Positions 25,100 through 34,617 are shown, counted from the stretch's first letter. The stretch is DNA of 64,000 bases from JAEZDR01 sp039811185 (GCA_039811185.1 JBDHYF010000001.1:62001-126000); one strand, 5' to 3'. Numbers and translations are program-made. The notes: generated from the letters alone by a model not told the origin.

Positions 25100-26380
25100 A
25101 TGCAAAAAGATAAGCTTGTTTTTAATTTGATACACCAGGAACTGGAACGCCAACGGCATGGTATTGAATTAATTGCTTCTGAAAATTTTACCAGTATAGA
25201 AGTAATGCAGGCAATGGGCAGTGTGCTTACCAACAAGTATGCTGAAGGCTATCCCGGCAAACGATATTATGGTGGTTGCGAAGTGGTTGACCAAACCGAA
25301 CAACTTGCCATTGACCGGCTGAAGCAGATTTTTAATATAGAATATGCCAATGTTCAACCGCACAGCGGCGCACAGGCAAACGCAGCAGTGATGCTTGCAT
25401 TGCTGCAACCCGGAGATGCCATTTTAGGACTCGATCTTAGCATGGGTGGCCACTTAACGCATGGTTCGCCGGTTAACTTCAGTGGAAAGTTATATCAGCC
25501 ACACTTCTATGGCGTTAAAAAAGAAGACGGCACAGTTGACTATGATATGCTTGAAGCAAAAGCAAAAGAAGTAAAGCCTAAACTGATTATTTGCGGCGCG
25601 AGTGCCTACAGTCGCGATTGGGATTATGAGCGCATTCGCAGCGTTGCGGACCAGGTGAACGCCCTTGTGATGGCAGATATTGCGCACCCCGCCGGCCTTA
25701 TAGCAAAGGGGCTTTTAAATTCTCCCTTCCCACATTGTCATGTGGTTACTTCCACCACACACAAAACACTTCGGGGACCGAGAGGCGGCATTATTATGAT
25801 GCAGAAGGATTTCGAAAATCCGTTTGGGCTGAAAGATATGAAGGGCAACATCCGTATGATGAGCCACGTGTTGGATATGGCAGTTTTTCCCGGAACACAA
25901 GGCGGCCCGCTCGAGCATATCATTGCCGCAAAAGCTGTTGCGTTCGGCGAAATCCTTACCGACGAATACACAGCGTACGCCAAACAAATTATTGTGAATG
26001 CACAATCGATGGCGAAAGCATTTATACAAAGAGGATATAACATTACCAGCAATGGAACCGACAATCATTTAATGCTGATTGACCTGCGCAACAAAAACAT
26101 CTCCGGTAAAAAAGCCGAAAACGTACTGGTAAAAGCCGATATTACTGCAAACAAAAACATGGTGCCTTTCGATGATAAGTCGGCCTTCATCACTTCAGGA
26201 ATCCGCTTCGGGGTAGCAGCTATCACAACACGCGGAATGAAAGAATCCGACATGGAATTTATTGTTGAGGCGATTGACCGTGCATTGATGAACAGCGATA
26301 ACGAAGAAATCATTGCAAACGTGAAGCGCGATGTAAATAACTTTATGAAGCAATTCCCTTTATATCCAGAATTAGGTTAA
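25100..26380 (+). CDS. glyA: Serine hydroxymethyltransferase
   Basis: 426 residues, the normal bacterial length. This PLP enzyme interconverts serine and glycine and charges tetrahydrofolate with one-carbon units. Family motifs are ELIASENFTS, ALLQPGDAILGLDLSMGGHLTHG, DIAHPAGLIAKG and the PLP-lysine loop STTHKTLRGPRGG (K222). It is followed after 21 nt by a DUF4293 gene, probably on the same transcript, which ends at a strong hairpin. Confidence 0.98.
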   Translation: MQKDKLVFNLIHQELERQRHGIELIASENFTSIEVMQAMGSVLTNKYAEGYPGKRYYGGCEVVDQTEQLAIDRLKQIFNIEYANVQPHSGAQANAAVMLALLQPGDAILGLDLSMGGHLTHGSPVNFSGKLYQPHFYGVKKEDGTVDYDMLEAKAKEVKPKLIICGASAYSRDWDYERIRSVADQVNALVMADIAHPAGLIAKGLLNSPFPHCHVVTSTTHKTLRGPRGGIIMMQKDFENPFGLKDMKGNIRMMSHVLDMAVFPGTQGGPLEHIIAAKAVAFGEILTDEYTAYAKQIIVNAQSMAKAFIQRGYNITSNGTDNHLMLIDLRNKNISGKKAENVLVKADITANKNMVPFDDKSAFITSGIRFGVAAITTRGMKESDMEFIVEAIDRALMNSDNEEIIANVKRDVNNFMKQFPLYPELG

Positions 26381-26401
26381 AAGAAAAATGCCATCGTTTT
26401 T

Positions 26402-26836
26402 ATGATACAAAGAATTCAAACATTATGGCTGCTTATTGTTGCAGCGCTCAGTTTTTTAAGCCTCAAGCTGCCTTTTTATGCAGGCAACAAAGTCGTCTTC
26501 CCCGACTCGCCGGCCGTACATCAAGAGCTAACGGCAGCCTCTGCGGATAATTTGTTGTTACTGATTTCAGTGGTGGCCGTGGGGCTGCTTTCGGCGATTA
26601 CAGTCTTTCTTTTTAAACAGAGAAAAACACAACTAAAGCTGATCTTGGTTTCGTTTATACTCAGCGTTGCCAACATTGTCATGTTTATAATGGAATCGCA
26701 GAAGTTTGTGCACCACGAAGGCAACTATTCGCTCACCTCTGTATTTGTTTTTTTGCCGCCGGTGTTTTTAATGATGGCGGCCAACGGAATATACCGCGAT
26801 GAAAAACTGATTAAGAGTATGGACAGATTACGATAA
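26402..26836 (+). CDS. DUF4293 family membrane protein
   Basis: 144 residues with four predicted membrane helices, beginning MIQRIQTLWLLIVAAL, the typical start of the Bacteroidota DUF4293 family. Function unknown. It lies 21 nt after glyA on the same strand and ends just before the shared terminator. Confidence 0.88.
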   Translation: MIQRIQTLWLLIVAALSFLSLKLPFYAGNKVVFPDSPAVHQELTAASADNLLLLISVVAVGLLSAITVFLFKQRKTQLKLILVSFILSVANIVMFIMESQKFVHHEGNYSLTSVFVFLPPVFLMMAANGIYRDEKLIKSMDRLR

Positions 26837-26841
26837 GAAGG

Positions 26842-26874
26842 ATGCCGGTGAATGTTTCATCGGCATTCTTTATT
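26842..26874 (+). terminator. Terminator between DUF4293 and murF
   Basis: 11-bp stem with one G-T wobble, ATGCCGGTGAA (26842-26852) and TTCATCGGCAT (26856-26866), loop TGT, then TCTTTATT. It closes the glyA-DUF4293 transcript and may also act on the convergent murF transcript. Confidence 0.75.
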
Positions 26875-28147
26875 GCAGCACTTTTTCCATCTGCATGCTG
26901 CGCGATCCTTTAATTAAAATGCTCGCTCCGTTAAACCCTTGTTGTTGCAACCATTGCGCTGCCTGATCAACAGTGTCGAAGTAGGAAAACTGATGATGGG
27001 TATATTTGAAATCGCCGCCAACAAGCACAACATCGCTCCACGTATGAGAAGCAATCAGTGATACGATGTTTTGATGCTCTTCCACACTGAATTCGCCGAG
27101 TTCCATCATTGCGCCGAGGATTAAAACCTTCTTTTCGGACTTAAAGTTTTTAAAATTTTCAATGGCCACCCTCATACTGCTCGGGTTGGCATTGTAGGCA
27201 TCGAGAACAATTTTGTTTCCTTTCCACTCCATCAATTGCGACCGGCTGTTTGAGGGCGTGTACTGTTCGAGGCTTGATTGAATATCCAAATCTTTCACGC
27301 CAAAAAACTTTCCGATTGCAGCCGCTGCAAGCACATTGCTGAGGTTATAGTCACCCACAAGTTTGGTGTTGATGAGCTTCACGTTTAAGCCGCTGCCGAC
27401 AACTACCTGCAACATTCCGTTAGTGTTGCTGCTGTGGCCGGTTAGGAGGCCATTCCGGGTGCCAAACCATATCACGCGCTGAATTCCGTTTGTTAGCTGG
27501 TGCATATAATCGTAATCGTCGTATGCAAACGCAACGCCTTGTGTTTGTCGCAAAAAATCCATCAGCTCACCTTTTCCTTTTCTCACGCCTTCTTCGCCTC
27601 CAAAGCCCTCAAGATGCGCTTTTCCGCAGTTGGTAATCAGGCCGTGTGTTGGCAATACATAACTGCAATAACTTTCTATTTCTTTCTGGTGGTTAGCGCC
27701 CATTTCCACAACTGCCATTTGTGCGTCGGGTTTTATGGCGAGCAGTGTAAGTGGAATGCCGATGTGATTGTTGAGATTTCCTTTGGTAGTATAAGTGGTG
27801 AAAGAAGAAGACAGCACCGCGTGCACCAGTTCTTTGGTTGTTGTTTTTCCGTTGCTCCCCGTGATAGCGATAAAGGGGATATTGAACCGAAGGCGATGAT
27901 GACGGGCAAGCTGCTGTAAGGTTGTAAGTGCGTCACTCACCCTGAAAACGCGGTTGTCTGTTAAGGGAATATCTTCATCTACCACAACAAAGGATGCACC
28001 CTTTTCAAGCGCCTGGACGGCAAAATGGTTCCCGTTAAAACGATCGCCTTTCAGCGCGAAATAAATAACGCCGGGGCGCACTTTACGCGAGTCGGTTTCT
28101 ACGCCTTCACTTTTTAGAAAGTGCTGATATAAAGCTTCAATCTGCAC
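26870..28147 (-). CDS. murF: UDP-N-acetylmuramoyl-tripeptide-D-alanyl-D-alanine ligase
   Basis: 425 residues, GTG start (no ATG fits the family N terminus). The Mur ligase motifs are intact: P-loop GSNGKTTT (G97-T104), VVEMGANHQKEI for magnesium, the KG lysine region near RKGKGELMDF, and DAYNANPSSM in the central domain. It adds D-Ala-D-Ala to the UDP-MurNAc-tripeptide in the cytosol. A second MurF-like domain is fused to alanine racemase at about 53 kb. The stand-alone copy has the canonical motifs and is the likely working ligase. Confidence 0.96.
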   Translation of the reverse strand: MQIEALYQHFLKSEGVETDSRKVRPGVIYFALKGDRFNGNHFAVQALEKGASFVVVDEDIPLTDNRVFRVSDALTTLQQLARHHRLRFNIPFIAITGSNGKTTTKELVHAVLSSSFTTYTTKGNLNNHIGIPLTLLAIKPDAQMAVVEMGANHQKEIESYCSYVLPTHGLITNCGKAHLEGFGGEEGVRKGKGELMDFLRQTQGVAFAYDDYDYMHQLTNGIQRVIWFGTRNGLLTGHSSNTNGMLQVVVGSGLNVKLINTKLVGDYNLSNVLAAAAIGKFFGVKDLDIQSSLEQYTPSNSRSQLMEWKGNKIVLDAYNANPSSMRVAIENFKNFKSEKKVLILGAMMELGEFSVEEHQNIVSLIASHTWSDVVLVGGDFKYTHHQFSYFDTVDQAAQWLQQQGFNGASILIKGSRSMQMEKVLQ

Positions 28148-28198
28148 ACAAAATTTTCAGCTAATTAAAGCAATCGCTCTCAATAAAAAAAGAAATGA

Positions 28199-29566
28199 CT
28201 AGCGGTTGCCGGAAACGGATGCACGTTTCCATTCTTTCAAATTTTCGCAACCGTCGAAGTCGTGGTCGAGCTGAATGTAAAAGCTGTTCATCTTGTCTTT
28301 AAACCATTTCTCCAGTGCAATTTGCTTCTTCTCCTCAAGGGCTTTTTCCGCTATGCGATTGTAATCGTCTTTCATATTCAACCGGTGCGGTTCGGTTTTT
28401 GAATTGATTACCGCAAGACGAACCGCTTTCCGTCCGCGCTCATCGGTAAACTCCATTGGCGCCGACACTTCCTGCACCTTCAAATTTTTTAACTGCACCA
28501 CCATGTCTTTGTCCAACTCATCAATATTCAAATAAGTGGAGCCCTGCCGGTCCATAAGGCGGCCGCCGCTGAACTTGCTGTTCTCGTCTTCGCTATATTT
28601 ATTCACGGCTTCGTTAAACGTGATGCGGTTAGCGATAATATCTTTTCTAACAGAATCTAATTTTGCTTTCGCTGTATTCACCTCGTCATTTGTGATGGAT
28701 GGAATGATGAGAATATGTCGTACTACAGCGTCGTCGCCGGCGCGGCTAACCATTTGAATGATATGGTATCCGAATTTAGATTTCACTACATTCGACACCT
28801 GCCCTTCCTTTAAGCGGAACGCCGTGGATATAAATACCGGATCCCAGTTTTTATCGTTGCGGTTAATGCTGTACTGCCCGCCATTTTCTTTGCTTCCCGG
28901 ATCCTGCGACCAAAGTTTTGCAAGCTGATCAAATTTCTTGCTTCCGTTTTCCACCTGACGCTTTAACTCATACATTTGTTTCACCACATAATCTTCTACA
29001 TCCTTATGCGCTTTCGGATAAAGAACAATCTGGCTAACCTCGAGTTCGCTTTCATAAAACGGTAAGCTGTCTTTCGGTATTTTATCGAAAAAGCCTTTCA
29101 CTTCAGAAGGCGTTACCTTAATGTTTTCAAGAATTTTATTGCGCATTTGGTCGGCGAGCTTCCTTTCTTTAAACGGTTCGCGAAAATCTTCTTTCAGTTT
29201 ATAGATGCTTTTGCCGGCAATTTCTTCCACCACTTCTTTAGAACCATACATGCCGATAAAGCCACGGATTTGGTTATCGAGTAAGGCGTCGAGTTCATCA
29301 TCGCTAACGGTTAAGGAATCCTTGTTAGCCTGAATCACCAACGCTTTTTGTATAAGCTGGCTTTCGAGCATCATACATTCAGGATTGGGAGGAAGCTGAT
29401 TTTCGGCGCCTTGCCTTTTATAATCGGCAATGGCGTTGTAGATGTCGGAATGCAGAATAATTTTATCGCCCACTTTTGCAATAATTTTATCCGCCACCAC
29501 TTTCTGCTCCTGCGCAAACGAAGTAGCCATCCACATTACCGCTATAAAAGAGAAAAAGATTTTCAT
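28199..29566 (-). CDS. SurA-like periplasmic peptidyl-prolyl isomerase
   Basis: 455 residues with a signal peptide (MKIFFSFIAVMWMATSFAQ). A SurA-type N-terminal helical domain (about 20-165) is followed by two parvulin/PpiC domains, seen in ELEVSQIVLYPKAHKD and VVRHILIIPS and in the paired SKFGYHIIQ and SEDENSKFSGG segments. It should chaperone outer-membrane proteins through the periplasm. The gene lies 51 nt upstream of murF on the same strand and has an exact -7 box 19 nt before its ATG. Confidence 0.9.
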   Translation of the reverse strand: MKIFFSFIAVMWMATSFAQEQKVVADKIIAKVGDKIILHSDIYNAIADYKRQGAENQLPPNPECMMLESQLIQKALVIQANKDSLTVSDDELDALLDNQIRGFIGMYGSKEVVEEIAGKSIYKLKEDFREPFKERKLADQMRNKILENIKVTPSEVKGFFDKIPKDSLPFYESELEVSQIVLYPKAHKDVEDYVVKQMYELKRQVENGSKKFDQLAKLWSQDPGSKENGGQYSINRNDKNWDPVFISTAFRLKEGQVSNVVKSKFGYHIIQMVSRAGDDAVVRHILIIPSITNDEVNTAKAKLDSVRKDIIANRITFNEAVNKYSEDENSKFSGGRLMDRQGSTYLNIDELDKDMVVQLKNLKVQEVSAPMEFTDERGRKAVRLAVINSKTEPHRLNMKDDYNRIAEKALEEKKQIALEKWFKDKMNSFYIQLDHDFDGCENLKEWKRASVSGNR

Positions 29567-29585
29567 GTTTATAATTAAAGATTTT

Positions 29586-29593
29586 CAAAAGTA
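29586..29593 (-). promoter_or_regulatory. -7 promoter box of the SurA-like gene
   Basis: TACTTTTG on the minus strand, an exact match, 19 nt from the ATG at 29566. Confidence 0.5.
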
Positions 29594-29647
29594 GCAGATT
29601 AAAAATTCGATTTTTAACCGCCGTGGTTTTTAACAAAGCCTATACAC

Positions 29648-29683
29648 AAAAAAGTTCGGCAGCGCCAACTGCACTACCGAACT
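29648..29683 (-). terminator. Terminator of the rimP-nusA-infB operon
   Basis: On the minus strand a 13-bp stem (two G-T wobbles) runs from AGTTCGG to CCGAACT with loop AGTTG, followed by six T. It lies 21 nt after the infB stop. Confidence 0.92.
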
Positions 29684-29704
29684 CGTTGATAATGTTTAGC
29701 CCAT

Positions 29705-32638
29705 TTATAAAGTGCGTTTTATTTCTTCTATCTCGAAGGCTTCGATGATATCGCCTACTTTAATATCGCTGTAGTTTTTAACGGTTAAACCGCATTCCAT
29801 ACCAGCCACCACTTCTTTTACGTCGTCTTTATACCGTTTTAAAGAACCGAGTTCGGCCGAATGGTTTTCGCCTTTAGGATACTCAACAATACCATCACGG
29901 ATAATCCTGATTTTATTGTTACGGTTAATTTTTCCGTCCAGCACATAACAACCTGCAACGCTGGCTTTATCAAATTTAAACACCTCACGCACTTCCACAT
30001 TGGCCACAATTTTCTCTTTAAACTTCGGCTCAAGCATTCCTTCCATAGCGCTCTTAATTTCATCGATAACGCTATAGATGATGGAGTAGGTTTTAATTTC
30101 AACGCCCTCATCTTCTGCAAGTCTGCTGGCCTGGGCCGAGGGCCGCACGTTAAAGCCTACAATGATAGCGTCGGAAGCGGTGGCAAGCAACACATCACTT
30201 TCGGAAATCTGGCCTACTGCTTTATGCACTACGTTTACAATGATTTCTTCTGTAGAAAGTTTTTGCAGCGAATCGCTTAATGCTTCCACAGAGCCATCCA
30301 CATCACCTTTAATAATCAGATTCAGTTCTTTAAAGTTTCCGAGTGCAAGGCGGCGTCCAATCTCGTCGAGGGTAATATGTTTTCTTGCTCTCAGGCCTTG
30401 CTCGCGCAGGATTTGTGCCCGTTTGGTTGCAATATCTTTTGCTTCAGATTCTTCGAGATACATTTTAAATTTCTCACCTGCCTGAGGAGCTCCGTTTAAG
30501 CCAAGAATTTGAACGGGGGTAGATGGAGGCGCTTCAGAGACGCGCTTGTTTCTTTCGTTAAACATGGCTTTTACACGGCCGTAATGCTGACCGGCTACGA
30601 TGAGATCGCCCTGACGGAGTGTGCCGTTTTGTACGATGGCCGTAGCCACATAGCCGCGACCTTTATCGAGAGAGGCTTCAATGATGGAACCGGTAGCTTC
30701 GCGATTCGGATTGGCTTTCAGGTCGAGCAGTTCTGCTTCTAAAAGAATTTTTTCGAGCAAAAGATCTACGTTCAGTCCTTTTTTTGCAGAAAGTTCCTGG
30801 CTTTGAAATTTACCACCCCAGCTCTCTACCAAAATATTCATTCCGGCGAGTTGCTCGTAAATTTTCTGCGGATTGGCTGTTTCTTTATCTATTTTATTTA
30901 ACGCAAAAATCATGGGCACGCCGGCAGCCTGTGCGTGGCTGATGGCTTCTTTCGTTTGCGGCATCACCGCGTCGTCGGCTGCTACCACAATTACGGCGAT
31001 GTCAGTAATTTTTGCACCTCTTGCCCTCATGGCTGTAAAGGCTTCGTGACCCGGCGTATCGAGGAAAGTAATTTTTTTACCGTTTGGCAAACGCACTTCG
31101 TAGGCACCGATGTGCTGCGTAATACCACCCGCTTCACCGGTTACTACGCTTGCATTACGGATGTAATCGAGCAAAGAAGTTTTACCGTGGTCAACGTGTC
31201 CCATAATGGTAACAATGGGCGCCCGCGTTTCCAGGTTGGCCTCATCGTCTTCTATCAAATCGTCTTCCAACTCGGCGTCGTCTATGTTCGTAAACTCTAC
31301 TTCAAATCCAAATTCACCGGCAACGAGTTCGATCACTTCGGCGTCGAGCCTTTGGTTAATCGACACCATGATGCCGAGGTTCATACATTTACTGATCACT
31401 TCAGCAAAGCTTACGTCCATTAAGTTAGCCAGCTCGCTCACGGTTACAAATTCTGTAACCATTAGCTTCTGATCGGTGTTGAGTTCGTTTTCAACCGTAT
31501 CACTTTTACGATCGCGGCGTTTGGAGCGTCCGCTTTTTCCTCTTCCACCGCCGCCGGCGAGTTTCGCCTGCGTTTCTTTAATACGCTGTTGTATTTCCTG
31601 CTGATCAATTTCTCTGTCGGCCGGTCTTTTATCGTCGGGTCGTCTTCTGTCGTTTCTTCTGTTTCCTGCTGCGCCCGGCCTGTTAGTACCTCCGGGGCCT
31701 CTTTGTCCGCCCATTGTACCGCCTGTTCTTCCGCGGTTATCGGTACGCTGACCGGCGCCGCTTTGCGGTGTTTGAGCAGATTTTTTCTCTATCGGAATCC
31801 GTTTTCTTTTCCGTCTTTCTTCCTGGGGTTTTGGACGTGTATCCGGATTGGTGGGCAGTTCTATTTTACCCAAAATTTTCGGGCCTTCGAGTTTTTCTGC
31901 TTTGATATTTTCGATTACAGGAGGTCCGGCTTGTTCAGGTGCTTCTTCCGGCGCCGGCTCAACGGGCGATGCCGGTTGAGGCGCTTCTGTTTTTTCATTA
32001 GCGGTCTGCGGTTGTTCTTCCGCTTTGGTTGCTTTTTTCTTCACCGTTTTTTTAGGACGCGTGGAAGAATCGATGGTATCGATATCTATTTTCTTAAGCA
32101 CTTTGGGCTTTTCCACCTCGGGTGCATCTACCTTAAATGGCTCCGGCTCCGCCGGTGTTTCAGGTGCTTTGGCTGACTCAGACGTCGACAGTTCTTCTGT
32201 CGGTTGTACGGGCGCGGTGTCGGCTTTCAGTTCCGCAGCCTGCTCCGGAGTTTTCGGTTGCTCTTCAGCGGTAGCAGCGGGCTGCACGGCAGCAACTTCG
32301 GCTTCGGGTGCAGGCGCTTCGGGTGCTTCAACCTTAGGCTCCTCTTTAAACACAGACTTTTTATCGTCTTTCTTAAAGGTTATTTCCTCATCCTCCTTCC
32401 GTTTCTTCTCCACTACCGAACCCTTCGGAATTTCAATTTGGTCGGCGCGGTTCTTGGCAACTTTATCGCTTTGAAACTCGCGCTGCAGCGCATTATACAT
32501 TTCGGCCGACAATTTTGCGGTAGGTTTTAAGTCGTCTTTACTAAACCCTTTCCCCACAAGAAAGTCGATCAATGTTTCCTGCCCAATATTAAATTCTTTT
32601 GCGGCTCCTAATAACCTTGGTAATTTCAATTCTGACAT
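29705..32638 (-). CDS. infB: Translation initiation factor IF-2
   Basis: 977 residues. It brings fMet-tRNA to the ribosomal P site using GTP. The GTPase core starts near residue 478: GHVDHGKTSLLDYIR, then GITQHIGAY, DTPGHEAFTAMRARG and NKIDKETANP. The C-terminal domains that bind fMet-tRNA follow. The long N-terminal part (about 60-400) is of low complexity: an Ala/Pro/Glu-rich stretch, then a Gly/Arg-rich basic stretch with GGQRGPGG and NRRNDRRRPDD. A conserved IF2_N segment comes before the GTPase. It is the last gene of the rimP-nusA-infB operon. Confidence 0.98.
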   Translation of the reverse strand: MSELKLPRLLGAAKEFNIGQETLIDFLVGKGFSKDDLKPTAKLSAEMYNALQREFQSDKVAKNRADQIEIPKGSVVEKKRKEDEEITFKKDDKKSVFKEEPKVEAPEAPAPEAEVAAVQPAATAEEQPKTPEQAAELKADTAPVQPTEELSTSESAKAPETPAEPEPFKVDAPEVEKPKVLKKIDIDTIDSSTRPKKTVKKKATKAEEQPQTANEKTEAPQPASPVEPAPEEAPEQAGPPVIENIKAEKLEGPKILGKIELPTNPDTRPKPQEERRKRKRIPIEKKSAQTPQSGAGQRTDNRGRTGGTMGGQRGPGGTNRPGAAGNRRNDRRRPDDKRPADREIDQQEIQQRIKETQAKLAGGGGRGKSGRSKRRDRKSDTVENELNTDQKLMVTEFVTVSELANLMDVSFAEVISKCMNLGIMVSINQRLDAEVIELVAGEFGFEVEFTNIDDAELEDDLIEDDEANLETRAPIVTIMGHVDHGKTSLLDYIRNASVVTGEAGGITQHIGAYEVRLPNGKKITFLDTPGHEAFTAMRARGAKITDIAVIVVAADDAVMPQTKEAISHAQAAGVPMIFALNKIDKETANPQKIYEQLAGMNILVESWGGKFQSQELSAKKGLNVDLLLEKILLEAELLDLKANPNREATGSIIEASLDKGRGYVATAIVQNGTLRQGDLIVAGQHYGRVKAMFNERNKRVSEAPPSTPVQILGLNGAPQAGEKFKMYLEESEAKDIATKRAQILREQGLRARKHITLDEIGRRLALGNFKELNLIIKGDVDGSVEALSDSLQKLSTEEIIVNVVHKAVGQISESDVLLATASDAIIVGFNVRPSAQASRLAEDEGVEIKTYSIIYSVIDEIKSAMEGMLEPKFKEKIVANVEVREVFKFDKASVAGCYVLDGKINRNNKIRIIRDGIVEYPKGENHSAELGSLKRYKDDVKEVVAGMECGLTVKNYSDIKVGDIIEAFEIEEIKRTL

Positions 32639-32695
32639 TCAGTTCTTTTATTTGTGTCCGGCAATAATCAACGCCGGGTTTTTCAAGCAGCGTGT

Positions 32696-33946
32696 TTAAT
32701 CTTCGCGGTCAAACTCATCCTGCAATATTTTTCTTACGTCTCTGATAGTTTCGATTTCGAGATCTGTTCTTCTTTCCAACTCTTCTTCTGACAGATTTAA
32801 AATGCTCCGGCCGGTATCGCAGCCGATGCCTTTAAATTTCTCTATCACCCAGTCATCAATCTCATCGCTGAACTCTTCTATATCAATATCAAACTCCACT
32901 TCATTTTCTTCATTTTCGCGGTAAACGTCGATGTCGTAACCGGTTAACTCGCATGCAAGTTTAATATTTGTTCCTCTTCTTCCGATTGCAAGCGAAACCT
33001 GATCGGCCTTCAAATACACCTCAGCTTGTTTCTTTTCGTTATCGATATCCATGTAACTGATTTTTGCCGGCGTCAGCGACCGCTGTATCAGCAATTGAAG
33101 GTTAGTGGTATAGTTGATAACATCGATGTTTTCACTTTTCAGTTCGCGCACAATTCCGTGGATGCGGCTTCCTTTCATACCCACGCAAGCGCCTACCGGG
33201 TCAATCCTATCGTCGTAGCTTTCTACGGCAACTTTTGCTCTTTCGCCCGGCTCTCTTACAATCTTTTTAATGGTAATTAATCCGTCGAAGATTTCGGGCA
33301 CTTCAATTTCAAGAAGTTTGCCTAAAAAGTCTTCGCTGGTGCGGCTCAGCACAATAATAGGACTACCATTTCGCAAATCTACCTTTTTAATAACTGCTCT
33401 GACGGTTTCGCCTTTTTTAAACACATCCTGCGGTATTTGTTCGGATTTGGGAAGAATTAATTCATTGCCTTCTTCATCGAGGAGCAACACTTCTTTTCTC
33501 CAAACCTGATACACTTCAGCGCTTACGATTTCGCCTACCCTGTCTTGATATTTTTTCAGCAATACATTCTTCTTCAGATCGCTGATGCGGCTGGCGAGTG
33601 TTTGCTTGGCGGCGAGCACGGCGCGGCGTCCAAAATCGAAAAGATTAATTTCCTGATAAAGTTCTTCTCCCACCTCGAAGTCCGGTTCAATTTTAATTGC
33701 ATCGCTGTATCCTATTTCGGAGAGTGGGTCCACCACTTCGCCATCTTCCACAATCATCCGGCGGCGGAAGATTTCGAGGTCGCCTTTCTCTGCGTTCACA
33801 ATTACATCGAAGTTCTGGTCGTCGCCAAATTTTTTGCGAAGAAGCGTTTTAAATACGTCTTCCACCACTTTCATTAACGTGGGGCGGTCTATATTTTCAG
33901 CATCTTTAAACTCCTGAAATGCTTCGATAAGATTTATACTTGCCAT
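32696..33946 (-). CDS. nusA: Transcription termination/antitermination factor NusA
   Basis: 416 residues. The N-terminal RNA-polymerase-binding domain is followed by S1 (GEIVSAEVYQVWRKEV), KH1 (VGACVGMKGSRIHGIV) and KH2 (SLAIGRRGTNIKLA) domains, then a short acidic tail with WVIEKFKGIG and LNLSEEELERRTDLE. It lacks the long acidic repeats of E. coli NusA. It controls pausing and termination on RNA polymerase. The gene sits 33 nt after rimP and 57 nt before infB. Confidence 0.98.
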   Translation of the reverse strand: MASINLIEAFQEFKDAENIDRPTLMKVVEDVFKTLLRKKFGDDQNFDVIVNAEKGDLEIFRRRMIVEDGEVVDPLSEIGYSDAIKIEPDFEVGEELYQEINLFDFGRRAVLAAKQTLASRISDLKKNVLLKKYQDRVGEIVSAEVYQVWRKEVLLLDEEGNELILPKSEQIPQDVFKKGETVRAVIKKVDLRNGSPIIVLSRTSEDFLGKLLEIEVPEIFDGLITIKKIVREPGERAKVAVESYDDRIDPVGACVGMKGSRIHGIVRELKSENIDVINYTTNLQLLIQRSLTPAKISYMDIDNEKKQAEVYLKADQVSLAIGRRGTNIKLACELTGYDIDVYRENEENEVEFDIDIEEFSDEIDDWVIEKFKGIGCDTGRSILNLSEEELERRTDLEIETIRDVRKILQDEFDRED

Positions 33947-33979
33947 CTTATTTTATTTATATAAATGCGCTGATGCGCT

Positions 33980-34450
33980 TTAAAACTGAATTTGTACGGT
34001 AGTTGATTTTATATTTTCAAAAGCGATATCCACGTCTTTAACCTCTTTCTTTTTGCCTTTTCCTTCGGTTGTTTGCAGTTGTATGCCCGTTTCGTTAACA
34101 AGCATCAGTTTGCCTTCGACTGTTGTATCGTCGTTTAAAATTACTTCAACCAACCGGCCGGTATTTTTTACGTATTGCCTGTGTTGCTTCAGCGGTTCGT
34201 CGATGCCCGGCGATGATACCTCAAGCGAAAACTCACCCTCCGGAAAAAGCGCAGCCGCTTCAATTAATTTATACAACTCCCTATTAAACATTACACATTT
34301 TTCGATAGAGATACCCTGATCCCCATCTATAAAAACTTTAATGTTGTTGGTAGGTTTTATTTTCAGGTTTACACAAAAAAATTCCGGATAATCAGAAAGC
34401 ATCTGCTGAACAATATCTTCAACCGGCTTTAGCTTGTTTTCTGTTGTCAT
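33980..34450 (-). CDS. rimP: Ribosome maturation factor RimP
   Basis: 156 residues from the ATG at 34450 (MTTENKLKPVEDIV). The frame extends to 34549, but that part covers the leader hairpin and promoter and is not RimP-like. Family motifs are GISIEKCVMFNRELY and FSLEVSSPGIDEPLK. RimP assists 30S subunit maturation. It is the first gene of the rimP-nusA-infB operon, which has a clear promoter and a leader hairpin. Confidence 0.95.
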   Translation of the reverse strand: MTTENKLKPVEDIVQQMLSDYPEFFCVNLKIKPTNNIKVFIDGDQGISIEKCVMFNRELYKLIEAAALFPEGEFSLEVSSPGIDEPLKQHRQYVKNTGRLVEVILNDDTTVEGKLMLVNETGIQLQTTEGKGKKKEVKDVDIAFENIKSTTVQIQF

Positions 34451-34480
34451 TGACCAATTTACCTTTAGAATCTGAAAAAC

Positions 34481-34507
34481 AGAAGGGAACGATATGCGTT
34501 CCCTTCT
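34481..34507 (-). promoter_or_regulatory. Leader hairpin upstream of rimP, possible attenuator
   Basis: A perfect 11-bp inverted repeat, AGAAGGGAACG and CGTTCCCTTCT with a 5-nt loop, is followed on the minus strand by GTTTTTC. It lies between the predicted transcription start (about 34520) and the rimP ATG, so it would form in the 5' leader of rimP-nusA-infB mRNA. It could be an attenuator. It could also be a terminator for transcription arriving from the HAD gene. Confidence 0.6.
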
Positions 34508-34526
34508 CTTAAACAATTTTCCGCTG

Positions 34527-34559
34527 CAAATGTAGGTATAATACCCCATTCAGTCCAAA
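34527..34559 (-). promoter_or_regulatory. Promoter of rimP-nusA-infB
   Basis: Minus-strand TTTG (34556-34559), a 21-nt spacer and TACATTTG (34527-34534) match the Bacteroidota consensus in both elements. The predicted leader is about 70 nt and contains the hairpin. Confidence 0.65.
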
Positions 34560-34617
34560 TTTTATATGCGCGCTTTTGCATTTCTCTAAGATGGTTAGCC
34601 GCTATCTTTACGCCCTT

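Noticed and set aside
29653..29683. A tRNA D-arm-like sequence (GGTAGTGCAGTTGG) on the minus strand after infB.
   Set aside because: It is wholly explained by the two arms and loop of the operon terminator, and no anticodon or T arm follows.
31589..32176. A 195-codon frame opposite the IF-2 N-terminal region, rich in Phe, Arg and Cys.
   Set aside because: Its composition is the direct result of the Ala/Pro/Glu-rich low-complexity sequence on the coding strand.
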